Shown here piece by piece: positions 17,636-26,985 of a DNA stretch of 64,000 nucleotides. The position numbers and the translations under genes were made by a program. Every line of letters begins with the position of its first letter. The first letter of the stretch is position 1. Source of the stretch: Granulosicoccus antarcticus IMCC3135 (GTDB lineage: Bacteria > Pseudomonadota > Gammaproteobacteria > Granulosicoccales > Granulosicoccaceae); NCBI RefSeq assembly GCF_002215215.1, contig NZ_CP018632.1, forward strand, positions 4,522,501-4,586,500, read 5' to 3'. The notes under the pieces were generated by a model. That model worked only from the letters and a program-made list of their open reading frames with translations. It was not told where the DNA came from and ran no database searches.

Positions 17636-19576
17636 ATGACCACCAAAAACAACAAAATAAAATACCTGGAAACGGGGGTAGCAGGTGCCATTATGGCGTT
17701 TGCCACAGTAATGCCCGCATACGCCTACGAGCAGGCACCCTCATTGGATGAACAGGTGCAGGCAGGCACTCTGCCCGCCGTTGATGAGCGCCTGCCCAAG
17801 GAACCTCTGGTACTTGAGGTCGTTGAACAGCCCGGAGAATATGGCGGTACTTTGCGACGTGCCATTCTGGGAGGTGGCGATCAGCACAACCTGGTACGTA
17901 CCATTGGCAGCGACAACCTGGTGCGCTGGGATGCCAACTGGACCGAAGTACGTCCCAACATTGCCAAGAGTTGGGAAGTATCAGCAGACGCCTCCAGCTT
18001 CATCTTCGAGCTACGTGAGGGCATGCGCTGGTCCGATGGTGCGCCCTTCAACGCTGATGACATCATGTTCTGGTACGAGGACATATTTCTGAACAGTGAT
18101 CTGACACCCAACAAGGATCCAACCTTCATAGGCTCCACAGGGCCAGTCAAAGTCAGCAAGATTGATGACTACAAAGTCGAGTTCAACTTCGGGTCACCCA
18201 ACGGCCTGTTCCTGCAAAACATGGCCTACGGCTTCGGTTATCACGTCACCGCTTACCCGAAGCACTATCTCAGTCAGTTCATGGAGAAGTACAACCCTGA
18301 TCTGCAGACACTGGTTGATGCAGAACCTGCCGCAGCAGACTGGATACAACTGTTCAATCTGAAAGCAGGGCCGATGGACACCCCTCTGTTCTGGCAAAAT
18401 CCGGATCGCCCTACCTTGCACGCCTGGAACCTGCGCAACGCCTACGGTTCAACCGAACGTGTCGTGGCAGAACGCAACCCCTACTACTACAAGGTTGACG
18501 AGAAAGGCCAGCAACTACCCTATATCGATCGCATAACCTACGATCAGGTAGAAGATGTCGAGACCATCCTGTTGAAAGCCTTCAACGGCGAGATCGACTA
18601 TATGCTGCGTCATGTGGGCCGTCCTGCCAACAAGGCCTCACTGACCGACAACATGGAACGTGGAAAATATCACTTTTTCGATGTCGGCGATCTGCCGGGC
18701 AATATCATGATTCTCATGCTCAACCTGAATCATCCTGACCCGGTGAAGCGCGAAGTCATCAATAACAAGGATTTTCGTATCGGTCTGAGTCATGCCGTCA
18801 ACCGTCAGGAGATCATCGATCTGTTGTACTTCGGTGCTGCAATACCTGCCCAGACTGCTCCCAGAGAAGGCTCAGAACTCTACAAGGAATGGTATCTGAA
18901 GCAGTTTACCGAGTTTGATACCGAGCTGGCCAACAAGCATCTGGACATGGCCGGACTCGACAAGCGCGACGACGAAGGGTTCCGCCTTGGCCCTGATGGC
19001 AAACGCTTTACCCTGGTTTTTCTGGTAGCTGATGTATTTGGTCTGCAATACCCGGATGCCATGGAACTGATTGCAGGCTATGCCGCTGATGTCGGCCTGG
19101 ATATACAGGTACGGGCAACTGATCGCTCACGACTGATTTCCTTGCATACCGCTAATGAACAGGATGCCTATCTGTGGAACTGTTCAGGTGGCCAGGCTGA
19201 CGCTTATACCGCGCCATTGTGCTATGTACCGATGATCAGCAATTCCGTCAGCTGGGCGCGACTCTGGGCTGAATGGGGTGTAGACAATACCCGTGGCGAA
19301 GAACCTCCGCAGGCAGTCAAAGACATCTTTACCGCTTATAACGAAGTCAAGGCTGCCCCCACACCTGAAGAAATGAAAAACAGGATGGGAGAGCTACTCG
19401 ACATGTCAATGGAGCAGTTCTTCACTATTGGCCTGGTGCAGAACAACCCGGTATTCGGAATTGCCCGCAACAACATGCGCAACGTTCCTGATCCGTTGCC
19501 TATTGCCGGACAGCTTTGGTTTCCAGCGCCTTATACCGCCCAGATGTATTTTGAAGGCGGCACCAACCTGCCCTGA
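17636..19576 (+). CDS. ABC transporter substrate-binding protein, family 5
   Basis: A 646-residue periplasmic protein of the SBP_bac_5 (peptide/nickel/oligosaccharide) class, longer than DppA/OppA (about 530). The signal peptide ends near residue 31 (PAYA). Typical blocks are PNIAKSWEVSADASSFIFELREGMRWSDG and NPYYYKVDEKGQQLPYIDRI. GAGGAG precedes the ATG. Family-5 proteins of this length in sulfatase or uronate clusters often bind oligosaccharides, which would fit here, but the ligand is not readable. Confidence 0.87.
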   Translation: MTTKNNKIKYLETGVAGAIMAFATVMPAYAYEQAPSLDEQVQAGTLPAVDERLPKEPLVLEVVEQPGEYGGTLRRAILGGGDQHNLVRTIGSDNLVRWDANWTEVRPNIAKSWEVSADASSFIFELREGMRWSDGAPFNADDIMFWYEDIFLNSDLTPNKDPTFIGSTGPVKVSKIDDYKVEFNFGSPNGLFLQNMAYGFGYHVTAYPKHYLSQFMEKYNPDLQTLVDAEPAAADWIQLFNLKAGPMDTPLFWQNPDRPTLHAWNLRNAYGSTERVVAERNPYYYKVDEKGQQLPYIDRITYDQVEDVETILLKAFNGEIDYMLRHVGRPANKASLTDNMERGKYHFFDVGDLPGNIMILMLNLNHPDPVKREVINNKDFRIGLSHAVNRQEIIDLLYFGAAIPAQTAPREGSELYKEWYLKQFTEFDTELANKHLDMAGLDKRDDEGFRLGPDGKRFTLVFLVADVFGLQYPDAMELIAGYAADVGLDIQVRATDRSRLISLHTANEQDAYLWNCSGGQADAYTAPLCYVPMISNSVSWARLWAEWGVDNTRGEEPPQAVKDIFTAYNEVKAAPTPEEMKNRMGELLDMSMEQFFTIGLVQNNPVFGIARNNMRNVPDPLPIAGQLWFPAPYTAQMYFEGGTNLP

Positions 19577-19589
19577 GCAAGCATGCGAA

Positions 19590-19611
19590 GTCCGGGGCGC
19601 CTGCCCCGGAC
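19590..19611 (+). terminator. GC-rich hairpin after the binding-protein gene
   Basis: GTCCGGGGC and GCCCCGGAC form a perfect 9-bp stem with a GCCT loop, 13 bases after the stop. No T-run follows. It probably stabilises the binding-protein message or reduces read-through into the permease genes, like the hairpin after potF. Confidence 0.7.
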
Positions 19612-19672
19612 ATCGACGTCTTGCAACAATCAAATCACCTTAGCGTTCTAAACACCTCAGGGGTATCAGACA

Positions 19673-20656
19673 ATGATGGGGTTTTGCCTGCGACGGATCA
19701 TGTACATGATTCCGACGCTGATTCTGGTGTCAATCGTCACCTTCATAATCATCCAGCTACCACCGGGTGACTATCTTGATTCCCTTGCCGCTGACATGGG
19801 GGAGTCAGGGTCTGACAATACGGCGGTCGTCGAGACCTTACGTCAGCAATATGGCCTCGGCCAGCCCATATACGTGCAGTATTACAAATGGATGAAGGGC
19901 ATTCTTCTGCACGGCAATTTCGGTATTTCATTCGAGAAGAATGTTCTCGTGACCGATCTGATATGGGACCGGCTCGGCTGGACATTCGGCATTTCGATAA
20001 TGACGCTGTTATTCATCTGGGTAACGGCACTTCCCATCGGAATTTACTCGGCAGTCAAGAAATATTCGTTTGGCGACTATACCGCGACCCTGTTCGGATT
20101 CATTGGCCTGGCAGTACCAAACTTCCTGTTGGCACTGGTCATGATGTACGTCTCCTTCAAGTTTTTCGGGCAAAGTGTTGGCGGCCTGGTCAGTCCCGAA
20201 TACATAGAGGCAGCCTGGAGTTTTGATAAGGTCATCGATCTTCTGAAGCATATCTGGATGCCGATTGTCGTTGTCGGAACCTCAGGGGCCGCCGCTCTGA
20301 TTCGCATCATGCGTGCAAATCTGCTCGATGAGATCTATCGACCCTACGTAGTCACAGCACGTGCCAAGGGCATGTCCGAATTCCAGCTTCTGATGAAATA
20401 CCCTGTGCGTGTCGCCCTGAACCCATTCATATCGACGATCGGCTGGATTCTGCCAAGTCTGGTCTCAGGAGAAATCATTGTCGCCGTCGTCATGAACCTG
20501 CCGACCACCGGCCCACTACTCCTGCGAGCATTGCTGGTACAGGACATGTATCTGGCCGGATCATTGATCCTGATCGTAAGCCTGCTGACGGTGATCGGAA
20601 CACTGATTTCAGACTTGCTCCTGGCATGGATTGACCCGAGAATTCGCTACCAATGA
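19673..20656 (+). CDS. ABC transporter permease (DppB/OppB type)
   Basis: A 327-residue inner-membrane permease. N-terminal helix at residues 9-29 (MYMIPTLILVSIVTFIIIQL) followed by the periplasmic LPPGDY motif, then five more helices. The EAA-loop region near residues 220-245 is YVVTARAKGMSEFQLLMKYPVRVALNPF, typical of DppB. It overlaps the next gene by 4 bases (ATGA). Confidence 0.9.
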   Translation: MMGFCLRRIMYMIPTLILVSIVTFIIIQLPPGDYLDSLAADMGESGSDNTAVVETLRQQYGLGQPIYVQYYKWMKGILLHGNFGISFEKNVLVTDLIWDRLGWTFGISIMTLLFIWVTALPIGIYSAVKKYSFGDYTATLFGFIGLAVPNFLLALVMMYVSFKFFGQSVGGLVSPEYIEAAWSFDKVIDLLKHIWMPIVVVGTSGAAALIRIMRANLLDEIYRPYVVTARAKGMSEFQLLMKYPVRVALNPFISTIGWILPSLVSGEIIVAVVMNLPTTGPLLLRALLVQDMYLAGSLILIVSLLTVIGTLISDLLLAWIDPRIRYQ

Positions 20657-21804
20657 ACATGAGTCAGAGCACCACTACAACTCCAGTCCAGGATGCGGAT
20701 GATGTTCCCGCACCCGTGCTACTCAGCCCAAGAGCATTGACATGGCGCAAGTTCAAACGACACAGAATCGCCTGGTACAGTCTGTACATTGTCGCCTTCA
20801 TCTACCTCATGGCACTGGTGGGGGAATTCATGACTCCGGCAGATATCCACAAGACCAGTACCCGACGTGCCTTTGCACCGCCTCAGGGAATACACCTCTT
20901 TGCTCCCAACGCCCAGGGTGGTACTGACTTTCAACTGCATGCCAAAGGACTGAAGCTGGAGATCGATCGCAAGGCCATGCGCAGAATCTTTGTCACTGAT
21001 GAGGAAAAGATAATTCCACTCGGTTTTTTCGTCAAAGGCTACGAATACAAGTTATTGGGACTATTCCCCAGCAAGGTGCATCTGTTCGGCCCGGTGGACC
21101 CAAAACAGAGCGTCTACTTCATGGGTGCGGACCGACTGGGCCGCGATATCATGAGTCGTATTATCATCGGCACACGAGTGTCGATGTCGATCGGCCTGAT
21201 CGGTGTCATCGTATCGCTGTTTGTTGGCGTCACTCTGGGAGGTATTTCAGGCTTCTTCGGCGGCTGGGTCGACAATCTGATTCAGCGCTTGATCGAATTC
21301 ATACGCTCCATTCCCACCATTCCCCTGTGGATGGGACTGGCCGCGGCGATACCACTTGACTGGCCACCTTTGAGAACGTATTTCGTTGTCACGCTGATCG
21401 TGTCGATGATTGGCTGGACCAGTCTGGCCCGAGAAGTTCGGGGCAAATTCCTGTCACTCAGGTTTGAAGACTTCATCATTGCCGCCCGACTCGATGGTTT
21501 GAGCGATATGGAAGTCATACGCAAACACATGGTGCCCTCGTTCTCCAGTCATATCATTGCCTCTCTGACTCTGGCGGTACCGCTGATGATACTGGCCGAG
21601 ACTTCGCTCTCATTTCTGGGTGTCGGCCTGCAGCCCCCCGTAGTCTCATGGGGCACCTTACTCAAAGAGGCACAAAACGTACGCACTATTATTGAAGCTC
21701 CCTGGCTTCTGATCGCCCCGGCAACGATGATCGTTATCGCTGTGCTGGCCCTCAACTTTCTAGGAGACGGACTTCGTGATGCAGCAGACCCTCATGCACA
21801 CTGA
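20653..21804 (+). CDS. ABC transporter permease (DppC/OppC type)
   Basis: A 383-residue permease, longer than the usual 300 because about 80 residues are inserted between the first helix (near 36-58) and the PLGADRLGRDI-like block (YFMGADRLGRDIMSRII). The EAA loop is FIIAARLDGLSDMEVIRKHMVPS. It pairs with the DppB-like subunit. The inserted periplasmic region is a feature of the branch that goes with large family-5 binding proteins. Confidence 0.89.
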   Translation: MNMSQSTTTTPVQDADDVPAPVLLSPRALTWRKFKRHRIAWYSLYIVAFIYLMALVGEFMTPADIHKTSTRRAFAPPQGIHLFAPNAQGGTDFQLHAKGLKLEIDRKAMRRIFVTDEEKIIPLGFFVKGYEYKLLGLFPSKVHLFGPVDPKQSVYFMGADRLGRDIMSRIIIGTRVSMSIGLIGVIVSLFVGVTLGGISGFFGGWVDNLIQRLIEFIRSIPTIPLWMGLAAAIPLDWPPLRTYFVVTLIVSMIGWTSLAREVRGKFLSLRFEDFIIAARLDGLSDMEVIRKHMVPSFSSHIIASLTLAVPLMILAETSLSFLGVGLQPPVVSWGTLLKEAQNVRTIIEAPWLLIAPATMIVIAVLALNFLGDGLRDAADPHAH

Positions 21805-22840
21805 CCCAGCAATGGCGACCATCAGCAAACCCGAGGGCCCGCCTCTACTGGAGATCTCTGGCCTGAAGACGCAGTTCTTTACCGATGACGGTGTCGTCAA
21901 GGCCGTCAACGGGGTGGATCTTTCAATATTCAGTAATCGCACCTTATGCGTACTGGGAGAGAGCGGCTGCGGCAAATCGATTCTGGCACGCTCGATCCTC
22001 AGAATTGTCGATGCACCGGGCAGAATTACAGAGGGCAGCATTGTCTATCGTTCGGCTGATGGTCGCAGCATCGACCTTGCCGCCGCCAGGCAAGGCTCCA
22101 GGGAATTGCGGGCGATTCGTGGTGATGATATTGCCATGATCTTTCAGGAGCCCATGTCATCGCTAGGCCCGATCACCCGCATCGGCAAGCAGATTACCGA
22201 AACGATTCTGCTACATCGAAAAATTTCCAAAGCCGAGGCAAAGGAGATTGCCATCGAGTTACTGGACAAGGTCGGTATTCCAAAACCTGCTGAACGCCTC
22301 AACTCCTACCCCTTCGAATTATCGGGTGGCATGCGCCAGCGAGCGATGATTGCAATGGCCCTGAGTTGCCGTCCGCGTCTGCTGATCGCTGACGAACCAA
22401 CGACCGCACTGGATGTGACAACGCAGGCACAGATCCTCGATCTGATCGCAGAGCTCAAGGAAGAGCTGGAGATGGGTGTCATGCTGATCACTCATGACCT
22501 GGGAGTCGTTGCCGAGGTAGCCGAGGATGTTGCCGTGATGTATATGGGAAAAATTGTGGAAAAGGGCGACGTTTTCTCAATTTTCGAAAACCCTCAACAC
22601 CCCTATACCAGAGCCTTGCTCAAATCCGTGCCACGTATCGGCGCTAGCCGCAAGGCTCGACTGCCGGCCATTCGCGGCATGGTCCCCCACCCTCTTGCAG
22701 TGCCTTCTGGTTGTACGTTCCGGACGCGCTGTGACAGTTTCATGCCCGGCGTCTGCGATCAGAAGCAACCCGCGCTGGTCGAACACGATGATTCGCAGGT
22801 TGCCTGCTTTCTTCATTCGCAGGAGACAACAGATGACTGA
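21779..22840 (+). CDS. ABC transporter ATPase (DppD/OppD type)
   Basis: A 353-residue ATPase. Walker A is GESGCGKS, the signature is [15 protein letters not shown], Walker B is [12 protein letters not shown] and the H-loop is LITHDLGVV. The C-terminal cysteine region ([26 protein letters not shown]) is the OppD/F 4Fe-4S-like motif. The start lies 26 bases inside the preceding permease gene, after GGAGAC; GTG 21776 is an alternative. Confidence 0.9.
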   Translation: MQQTLMHTDPAMATISKPEGPPLLEISGLKTQFFTDDGVVKAVNGVDLSIFSNRTLCVLGESGCGKSILARSILRIVDAPGRITEGSIVYRSADGRSIDLAAARQGSRELRAIRGDDIAMIFQEPMSSLGPITRIGKQITETILLHRKISKAEAKEIAIELLDKVGIPKPAERLNSYPFELSGGMRQRAMIAMALSCRPRLLIADEPTTALDVTTQAQILDLIAELKEELEMGVMLITHDLGVVAEVAEDVAVMYMGKIVEKGDVFSIFENPQHPYTRALLKSVPRIGASRKARLPAIRGMVPHPLAVPSGCTFRTRCDSFMPGVCDQKQPALVEHDDSQVACFLHSQETTDD

Positions 22841-23816
22841 TGCCATAATGCAGGTCAGAGATCTGAACATGCAGTTTCGCAGTGGCGGAGGCCTGTTCGG
22901 AGGCAACCCCAATATCGTTCAAGCCGTAGACAACGCCTCGTTTGACGTCTATCGCGGTGAGACACTGGGTATTGTTGGTGAGAGCGGCAGTGGCAAGACA
23001 ACACTGGGTCGTTGTCTCATGCGTATCCTGGATCCCACCAGCGGCTCAGTGCGCTTTCATCGAAAACACAAGGAAATCATTGAGCTGGTCGATTGCGACA
23101 AGAAGGCGCTGCGTAGTGTCTGGAGAGACCTGCGTATGGTTTTCCAGGACCCCCAGTCTTCACTGAATCCACGCCTGCGGGTAATCGACATTGTCGGTCA
23201 ATGTCTGCGTAAAACGGAGAATCTTTCCGGCAAGGCACTTTCAATTCGAGTCGCCGATTTACTTGAAAAAGTCGGTTTGCGACCTGAATACCTGCTGCGT
23301 TACCCCAATGCGTTCTCAGGCGGTCAACGCCAGCGTCTGGGCATTGCACGGGCCTTGGCAACTCAGCCAGAGCTGATCATCGCCGATGAAGCCGTCTCGG
23401 CGCTGGATGTCTCCATACAGGCACAGACCCTGAACCTGTTGCAGGATCTGCAGGAACAATTTTCGCTGACCTACGTCTTCATTGCTCATGATCTTGCGGT
23501 CGTTGAACATATCTGCGACCGGATAGCCGTCATGTACCTTGGCCAGATTGTCGAGCTTGCTACCACCGATGAATTGTTCAACAATCCGAAGCACCCTTAC
23601 ACTCGCGCTCTGTTAAGCGCCGTACCGGTGCCAGATCCGCGCGCCAGGCTTAACCGGAAAAAACGGGTTGCACTCAAAGACGGGACATCGACAAATACAG
23701 GCTGTCATTTTGCAGCTCGCTGTCCACATGCCACTGATCTGTGTCTGACACAAGCCCCGCCAAGGAAAACGATCGATGGGGCCGATGTACTTTGTCACTA
23801 TGCGGGAGAGTTATGA
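22833..23816 (+). CDS. ABC transporter ATPase (DppF/OppF type)
   Basis: A 327-residue ATPase with Walker A GESGSGKTT, signature FSGGQRQRLGIARAL, Walker B LIIADEAVSALDVS and the same C-terminal cysteine motif (TGCHFAARCPHATDLC). Note DEAVSALD, common in OppF. The ATG at 22833 overlaps the DppD-like stop by 8 bases; the frame is open far upstream but that part is antisense to nothing meaningful and lies within dppD-like coding sequence. Last gene of the importer operon. Confidence 0.9.
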   Translation: MTDAIMQVRDLNMQFRSGGGLFGGNPNIVQAVDNASFDVYRGETLGIVGESGSGKTTLGRCLMRILDPTSGSVRFHRKHKEIIELVDCDKKALRSVWRDLRMVFQDPQSSLNPRLRVIDIVGQCLRKTENLSGKALSIRVADLLEKVGLRPEYLLRYPNAFSGGQRQRLGIARALATQPELIIADEAVSALDVSIQAQTLNLLQDLQEQFSLTYVFIAHDLAVVEHICDRIAVMYLGQIVELATTDELFNNPKHPYTRALLSAVPVPDPRARLNRKKRVALKDGTSTNTGCHFAARCPHATDLCLTQAPPRKTIDGADVLCHYAGEL

Positions 23817-23858
23817 CAACTCAGGCCCCTGAAACCGGAACGACCGATCAGCCGGCTT

Positions 23859-24186
23859 CTAGCGGCCTGCTTTCAAGCGCCAGGCTGCGAACAGCTCAAG
23901 CGTTTCCGGATGCGTTGCCGGGTATAGGCCAATGATGCTGGCGCCTTCAAGCACCCGTTCAGTGACAAAGTCTTCAAAACAGGTCATTTCGGCCGCCTCA
24001 TCAGCGATGAGGGCCGCTGAGGATGCTCGGGGTTTCCGAAAACCTCCAGCTGATTGAGATCTTCACGGGCCGGAATGTATCTCAGCGTATAGGCAGGCCC
24101 AACCATATTGCCTCGGCCATTGCGCAACAGCAGCACATTGTTGAGATCGGCTCCCGCTTCGTGCGAATCAATGGACTTGTATCGGG
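23859..24186 (-). pseudogene. Collapsed RraA-family gene
   Basis: On the minus strand two pieces of one RraA-like protein are read in different frames. The first, from about 24177, gives DSHEAGADLNNVLLLRNGRGNMVGPAYTLRYIPAREDL and runs to ...NPEHPQR near 24015. The second gives ADEAAEMTCFEDFVTERVLEG and IIGLYPATHPETLELFAAWR, ending at the stop at 23859. Both ends of the family are present but the central roughly 100 residues are gone. No start codon is in frame. RraA-like proteins of this type (4-hydroxy-4-methyl-2-oxoglutarate aldolase relatives) often sit in sugar-acid clusters. The rest of 23817-24464 holds no gene. Confidence 0.75.
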
Positions 24187-24464
24187 AAACATATTAACAT
24201 CTTAGTTTGACACATCTAGTATATATGTGGCTTGACGCAGAATGATCCGATGAACTTGATGAGTAACCCGAATAGCTTTCTTTAGTGCTGTCAATGCAGG
24301 TATTCACCGAACTTCTGAGCACCCGACTATCATTCGCGCCAGCTGATTCAGTACTCGCAGATTCGGACAAAACCTGACTAACCCAGGTGTCATGCGCTGT
24401 CGCCTATACCTATATCTGTTATTCTGATTTTTTCCCTTTATCGACTACTCAAGAACGGATAAGA

Positions 24465-25247
24465 ATGGCCAACGACAAATCACTGGATAATGTGCAGCCA
24501 TTCTCGGAACTGTTCAGCGATTTTTCGCTATCCGGCAAGGAAAGCATGGTCAACCAGATCCATGCCATTCTCTGGGAACTGATAACCACGACAAAATTGC
24601 TGCCCGGACAACTCTTGTCTGAAAAGGAATTGTCAGAGGCACTCAACGCCAGCCGCACACCGGTTCGCGAAGCACTCATCCGGCTCGAAGATGCCGGACT
24701 GGTTTACGTGATACCCAAAAGCGGTACCTACGTCACACCCGTACGTATCAGCACCTATATCGAAGCCTGCTTCATCCGTATCCAGCTCGAAACCGGTGCC
24801 GTCCGACGCGCTACCGAAAGATTTGCAAGCTACCAGTCCGATGAAGACCTGAGCGGCATCATCAAACGCCAGAAGGCGGCTCTGAAAGAAGACGATTACT
24901 CAAAGTTCTTCCAGCTTGACGAGCTGTTGCATCAAGCCATTTTCACAATGGCAGGCCTGCCGGGAGTCTGGGATGTGATGCGCCGAACCCAGTCGGAAGT
25001 CTATCGAATCCGGCATCTCAAACGCGAGTTTCAATTACGCCATGGGGCGAAGGTACTCAAGGCGCATCAGAACATCGTTGACTGCATCAAGGCCGGCGAT
25101 CCGGATGCCTCAGAAGCAGCGATGATTGATCATCTGGGCCCCCTTGAACGCGAGATAGAACAGCTAACCGCGTTCCCTGAGTTGCTTAAATTCATCGAGC
25201 AGCAAAATGCAGACACGCCTCGCTCTCGTCGACGCTCGTCCAAGTAG
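24465..25247 (+). CDS. GntR-family regulator (FCD type)
   Basis: A 260-residue regulator. A winged helix at about residues 27-95 (LLSEKELSEALNASRTPVREALIRLEDAGLV) follows an N-terminal tail of some 25 residues; the FCD ligand domain includes FFQLDELLHQAIFTMAG. The ATG at 24465 is preferred over an upstream in-frame ATG at 24387 because GGATAAG precedes it. It is placed after the ABC importer and the RraA relic, so it may control that cluster. Confidence 0.87.
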   Translation: MANDKSLDNVQPFSELFSDFSLSGKESMVNQIHAILWELITTTKLLPGQLLSEKELSEALNASRTPVREALIRLEDAGLVYVIPKSGTYVTPVRISTYIEACFIRIQLETGAVRRATERFASYQSDEDLSGIIKRQKAALKEDDYSKFFQLDELLHQAIFTMAGLPGVWDVMRRTQSEVYRIRHLKREFQLRHGAKVLKAHQNIVDCIKAGDPDASEAAMIDHLGPLEREIEQLTAFPELLKFIEQQNADTPRSRRRSSK

Positions 25248-25286
25248 GTAAAAAGCACTTCACTGGAAACCGGTTGATTCGAACAC

Positions 25287-26975
25287 ATGCGCAACTCCTC
25301 TGATTCCACCCAGAAAAAAACTGCCAGTCCGATAAAACCAAGCTCGTCACTTGCGCCTTTCAGTAACCCCGTCTTTCGCTCACTCTGGTTTGCAACACTG
25401 ATTTCAAACCTGGGCGGCCTGATACAGGCGGTCGCCGCCGGTTGGGCCATGACCACCCTGACGGATTCGGAATACATGGTGGCTCTGGTCACCGCATCAA
25501 CCACACTACCGATCATGGCCTTGTCTCTGGTTTCCGGAGTGCTGGCTGACAACTATGATCGCCGCCGTATCATGATGGTGGCACAGACACTGATGCTGCT
25601 GGCCTCTCTGGGTCTGACGCTGGCTACCTACTTCGGTGTACTGACCCCGTGGATGCTGCTGTTCTTTACCTTCCTCATCGGTTCTGGTGCCGCCTTGAAC
25701 AACCCGTCCTGGCAGGCTTCGGTCGGCGATATCGTTCCCCGTGAACAGGTGCCGGCAGCTGTCATGGCCAACGGCATGTCATTCAACCTGATGCGCAGCA
25801 TTGGCCCGGCCCTGGGCGGTCTCGTCATTGTGGCTGCGGGTGTGACCACCGCTTTCACCCTGAACACCGTCAGTTATCTGGCCATGATTCTGGCGCTCGC
25901 CTTGTGGAGCCGCCCCCCGTCCGAGCGCACACTACCGCGTGAACGATTTGGCCAGGCAGCTGCTGCGGGTATTCGCTATGTGGGGCTTTCTCCGAATCTG
26001 TTGCGCATCATCCTGCGCGGCTCCCTCTTCGGCCTGACCGGTGTTTCGGTATTGGCACTACTACCGCTTGTCGCTCGTGACGCCCTGAACGGCAGTGCTT
26101 CCACCTACGGCTTTTTACTCGGATTTTTTGGAATAGGTGCCGTCATCGGGGCCCTCAACAATGCTCGCATTCGCGCAAAACTCAACAACGAGACGATCGT
26201 GCGCAGTACCTTTATCGGCATGGCACTGGGCGTACTGTTGTTGTCGGCTGGTCATGGCATGCTGTTATCAGCCATCGCCTTGCTCATCTGTGGTGCCTGC
26301 TGGGTAACCACCAACGCTTTACTGAATGTCTCCTTGCAGCTATCAACACCACGCTGGGTGGTTGGCAGAGCACTGTCGTTCTACATGATGGGCAATGCTG
26401 CGGGTATGGCAGGGGGTAGCTGGATCTGGGGTTTGGTTGCAGAACAACATGGCTTGCAGCTGGCTCTGATGATATCCGCAGCGACACTGATAGTGGGCAG
26501 CATCATCGGTTATCTGCTACCGCTACCCGAGTTCGATCGCTTGAATCTTGATCCGCTCAACCGCTTTATCGAGCCGACGCTGGCGGTACAACTGGCGCCA
26601 CAAACCGGCCCCATCATGGTCACTGTCGATTTTGATATTGCCGAACATGACATACCGGCTTTTCTGGCGGGCATGGCCGCACGTCGTCGTATCCGCTTGC
26701 GTGATGGGGCCCGACGATGGTCACTGCTGCGTGACCTGGAGCACCCCAATATCTGGACCGAGAAATATTATGTAGCGACCTGGGTGGAATATGTTCGCCA
26801 CAATCAGCGCCGAACCGTCTCCGACTCGGGCATCTCAGAAACACTCCACGCTCTGCACCGTGGTAATGAGCCGCCCAAGGTACGCCGCATGATTGAACGA
26901 CAAACAGTCCCTAAACTCGCAGAACCCCATATCGAAGGATATGAGGAACCGCGATTCGAAGAGGTGCCACACTAG
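25287..26975 (+). CDS. MFS transporter with C-terminal cytoplasmic domain
   Basis: A 562-residue membrane protein. The first about 410 residues hold 12 helices of the MFS_3 (EntS/exporter-like) group, with the loop motif GVLADNYDRRRIMM between helices 2 and 3. The last about 125 residues (from GPIMVTVDFDIAEHD) form a soluble domain with RDGARRWSLLRDLEHPNIWTEKYYVATWVEYVRH, resembling the antibiotic-biosynthesis-monooxygenase/NIPSNAP-like fold found fused to this MFS subgroup. Substrate is unknown; efflux is more likely than uptake. Confidence 0.82.
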   Translation: MRNSSDSTQKKTASPIKPSSSLAPFSNPVFRSLWFATLISNLGGLIQAVAAGWAMTTLTDSEYMVALVTASTTLPIMALSLVSGVLADNYDRRRIMMVAQTLMLLASLGLTLATYFGVLTPWMLLFFTFLIGSGAALNNPSWQASVGDIVPREQVPAAVMANGMSFNLMRSIGPALGGLVIVAAGVTTAFTLNTVSYLAMILALALWSRPPSERTLPRERFGQAAAAGIRYVGLSPNLLRIILRGSLFGLTGVSVLALLPLVARDALNGSASTYGFLLGFFGIGAVIGALNNARIRAKLNNETIVRSTFIGMALGVLLLSAGHGMLLSAIALLICGACWVTTNALLNVSLQLSTPRWVVGRALSFYMMGNAAGMAGGSWIWGLVAEQHGLQLALMISAATLIVGSIIGYLLPLPEFDRLNLDPLNRFIEPTLAVQLAPQTGPIMVTVDFDIAEHDIPAFLAGMAARRRIRLRDGARRWSLLRDLEHPNIWTEKYYVATWVEYVRHNQRRTVSDSGISETLHALHRGNEPPKVRRMIERQTVPKLAEPHIEGYEEPRFEEVPH

Positions 26976-26985
26976 CCTTAAAAGT

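Noticed and set aside
24023-24205. Plus-strand 60-codon frame
   Set aside because: It is the complement of the RraA relic, which has clear family similarity on the minus strand.
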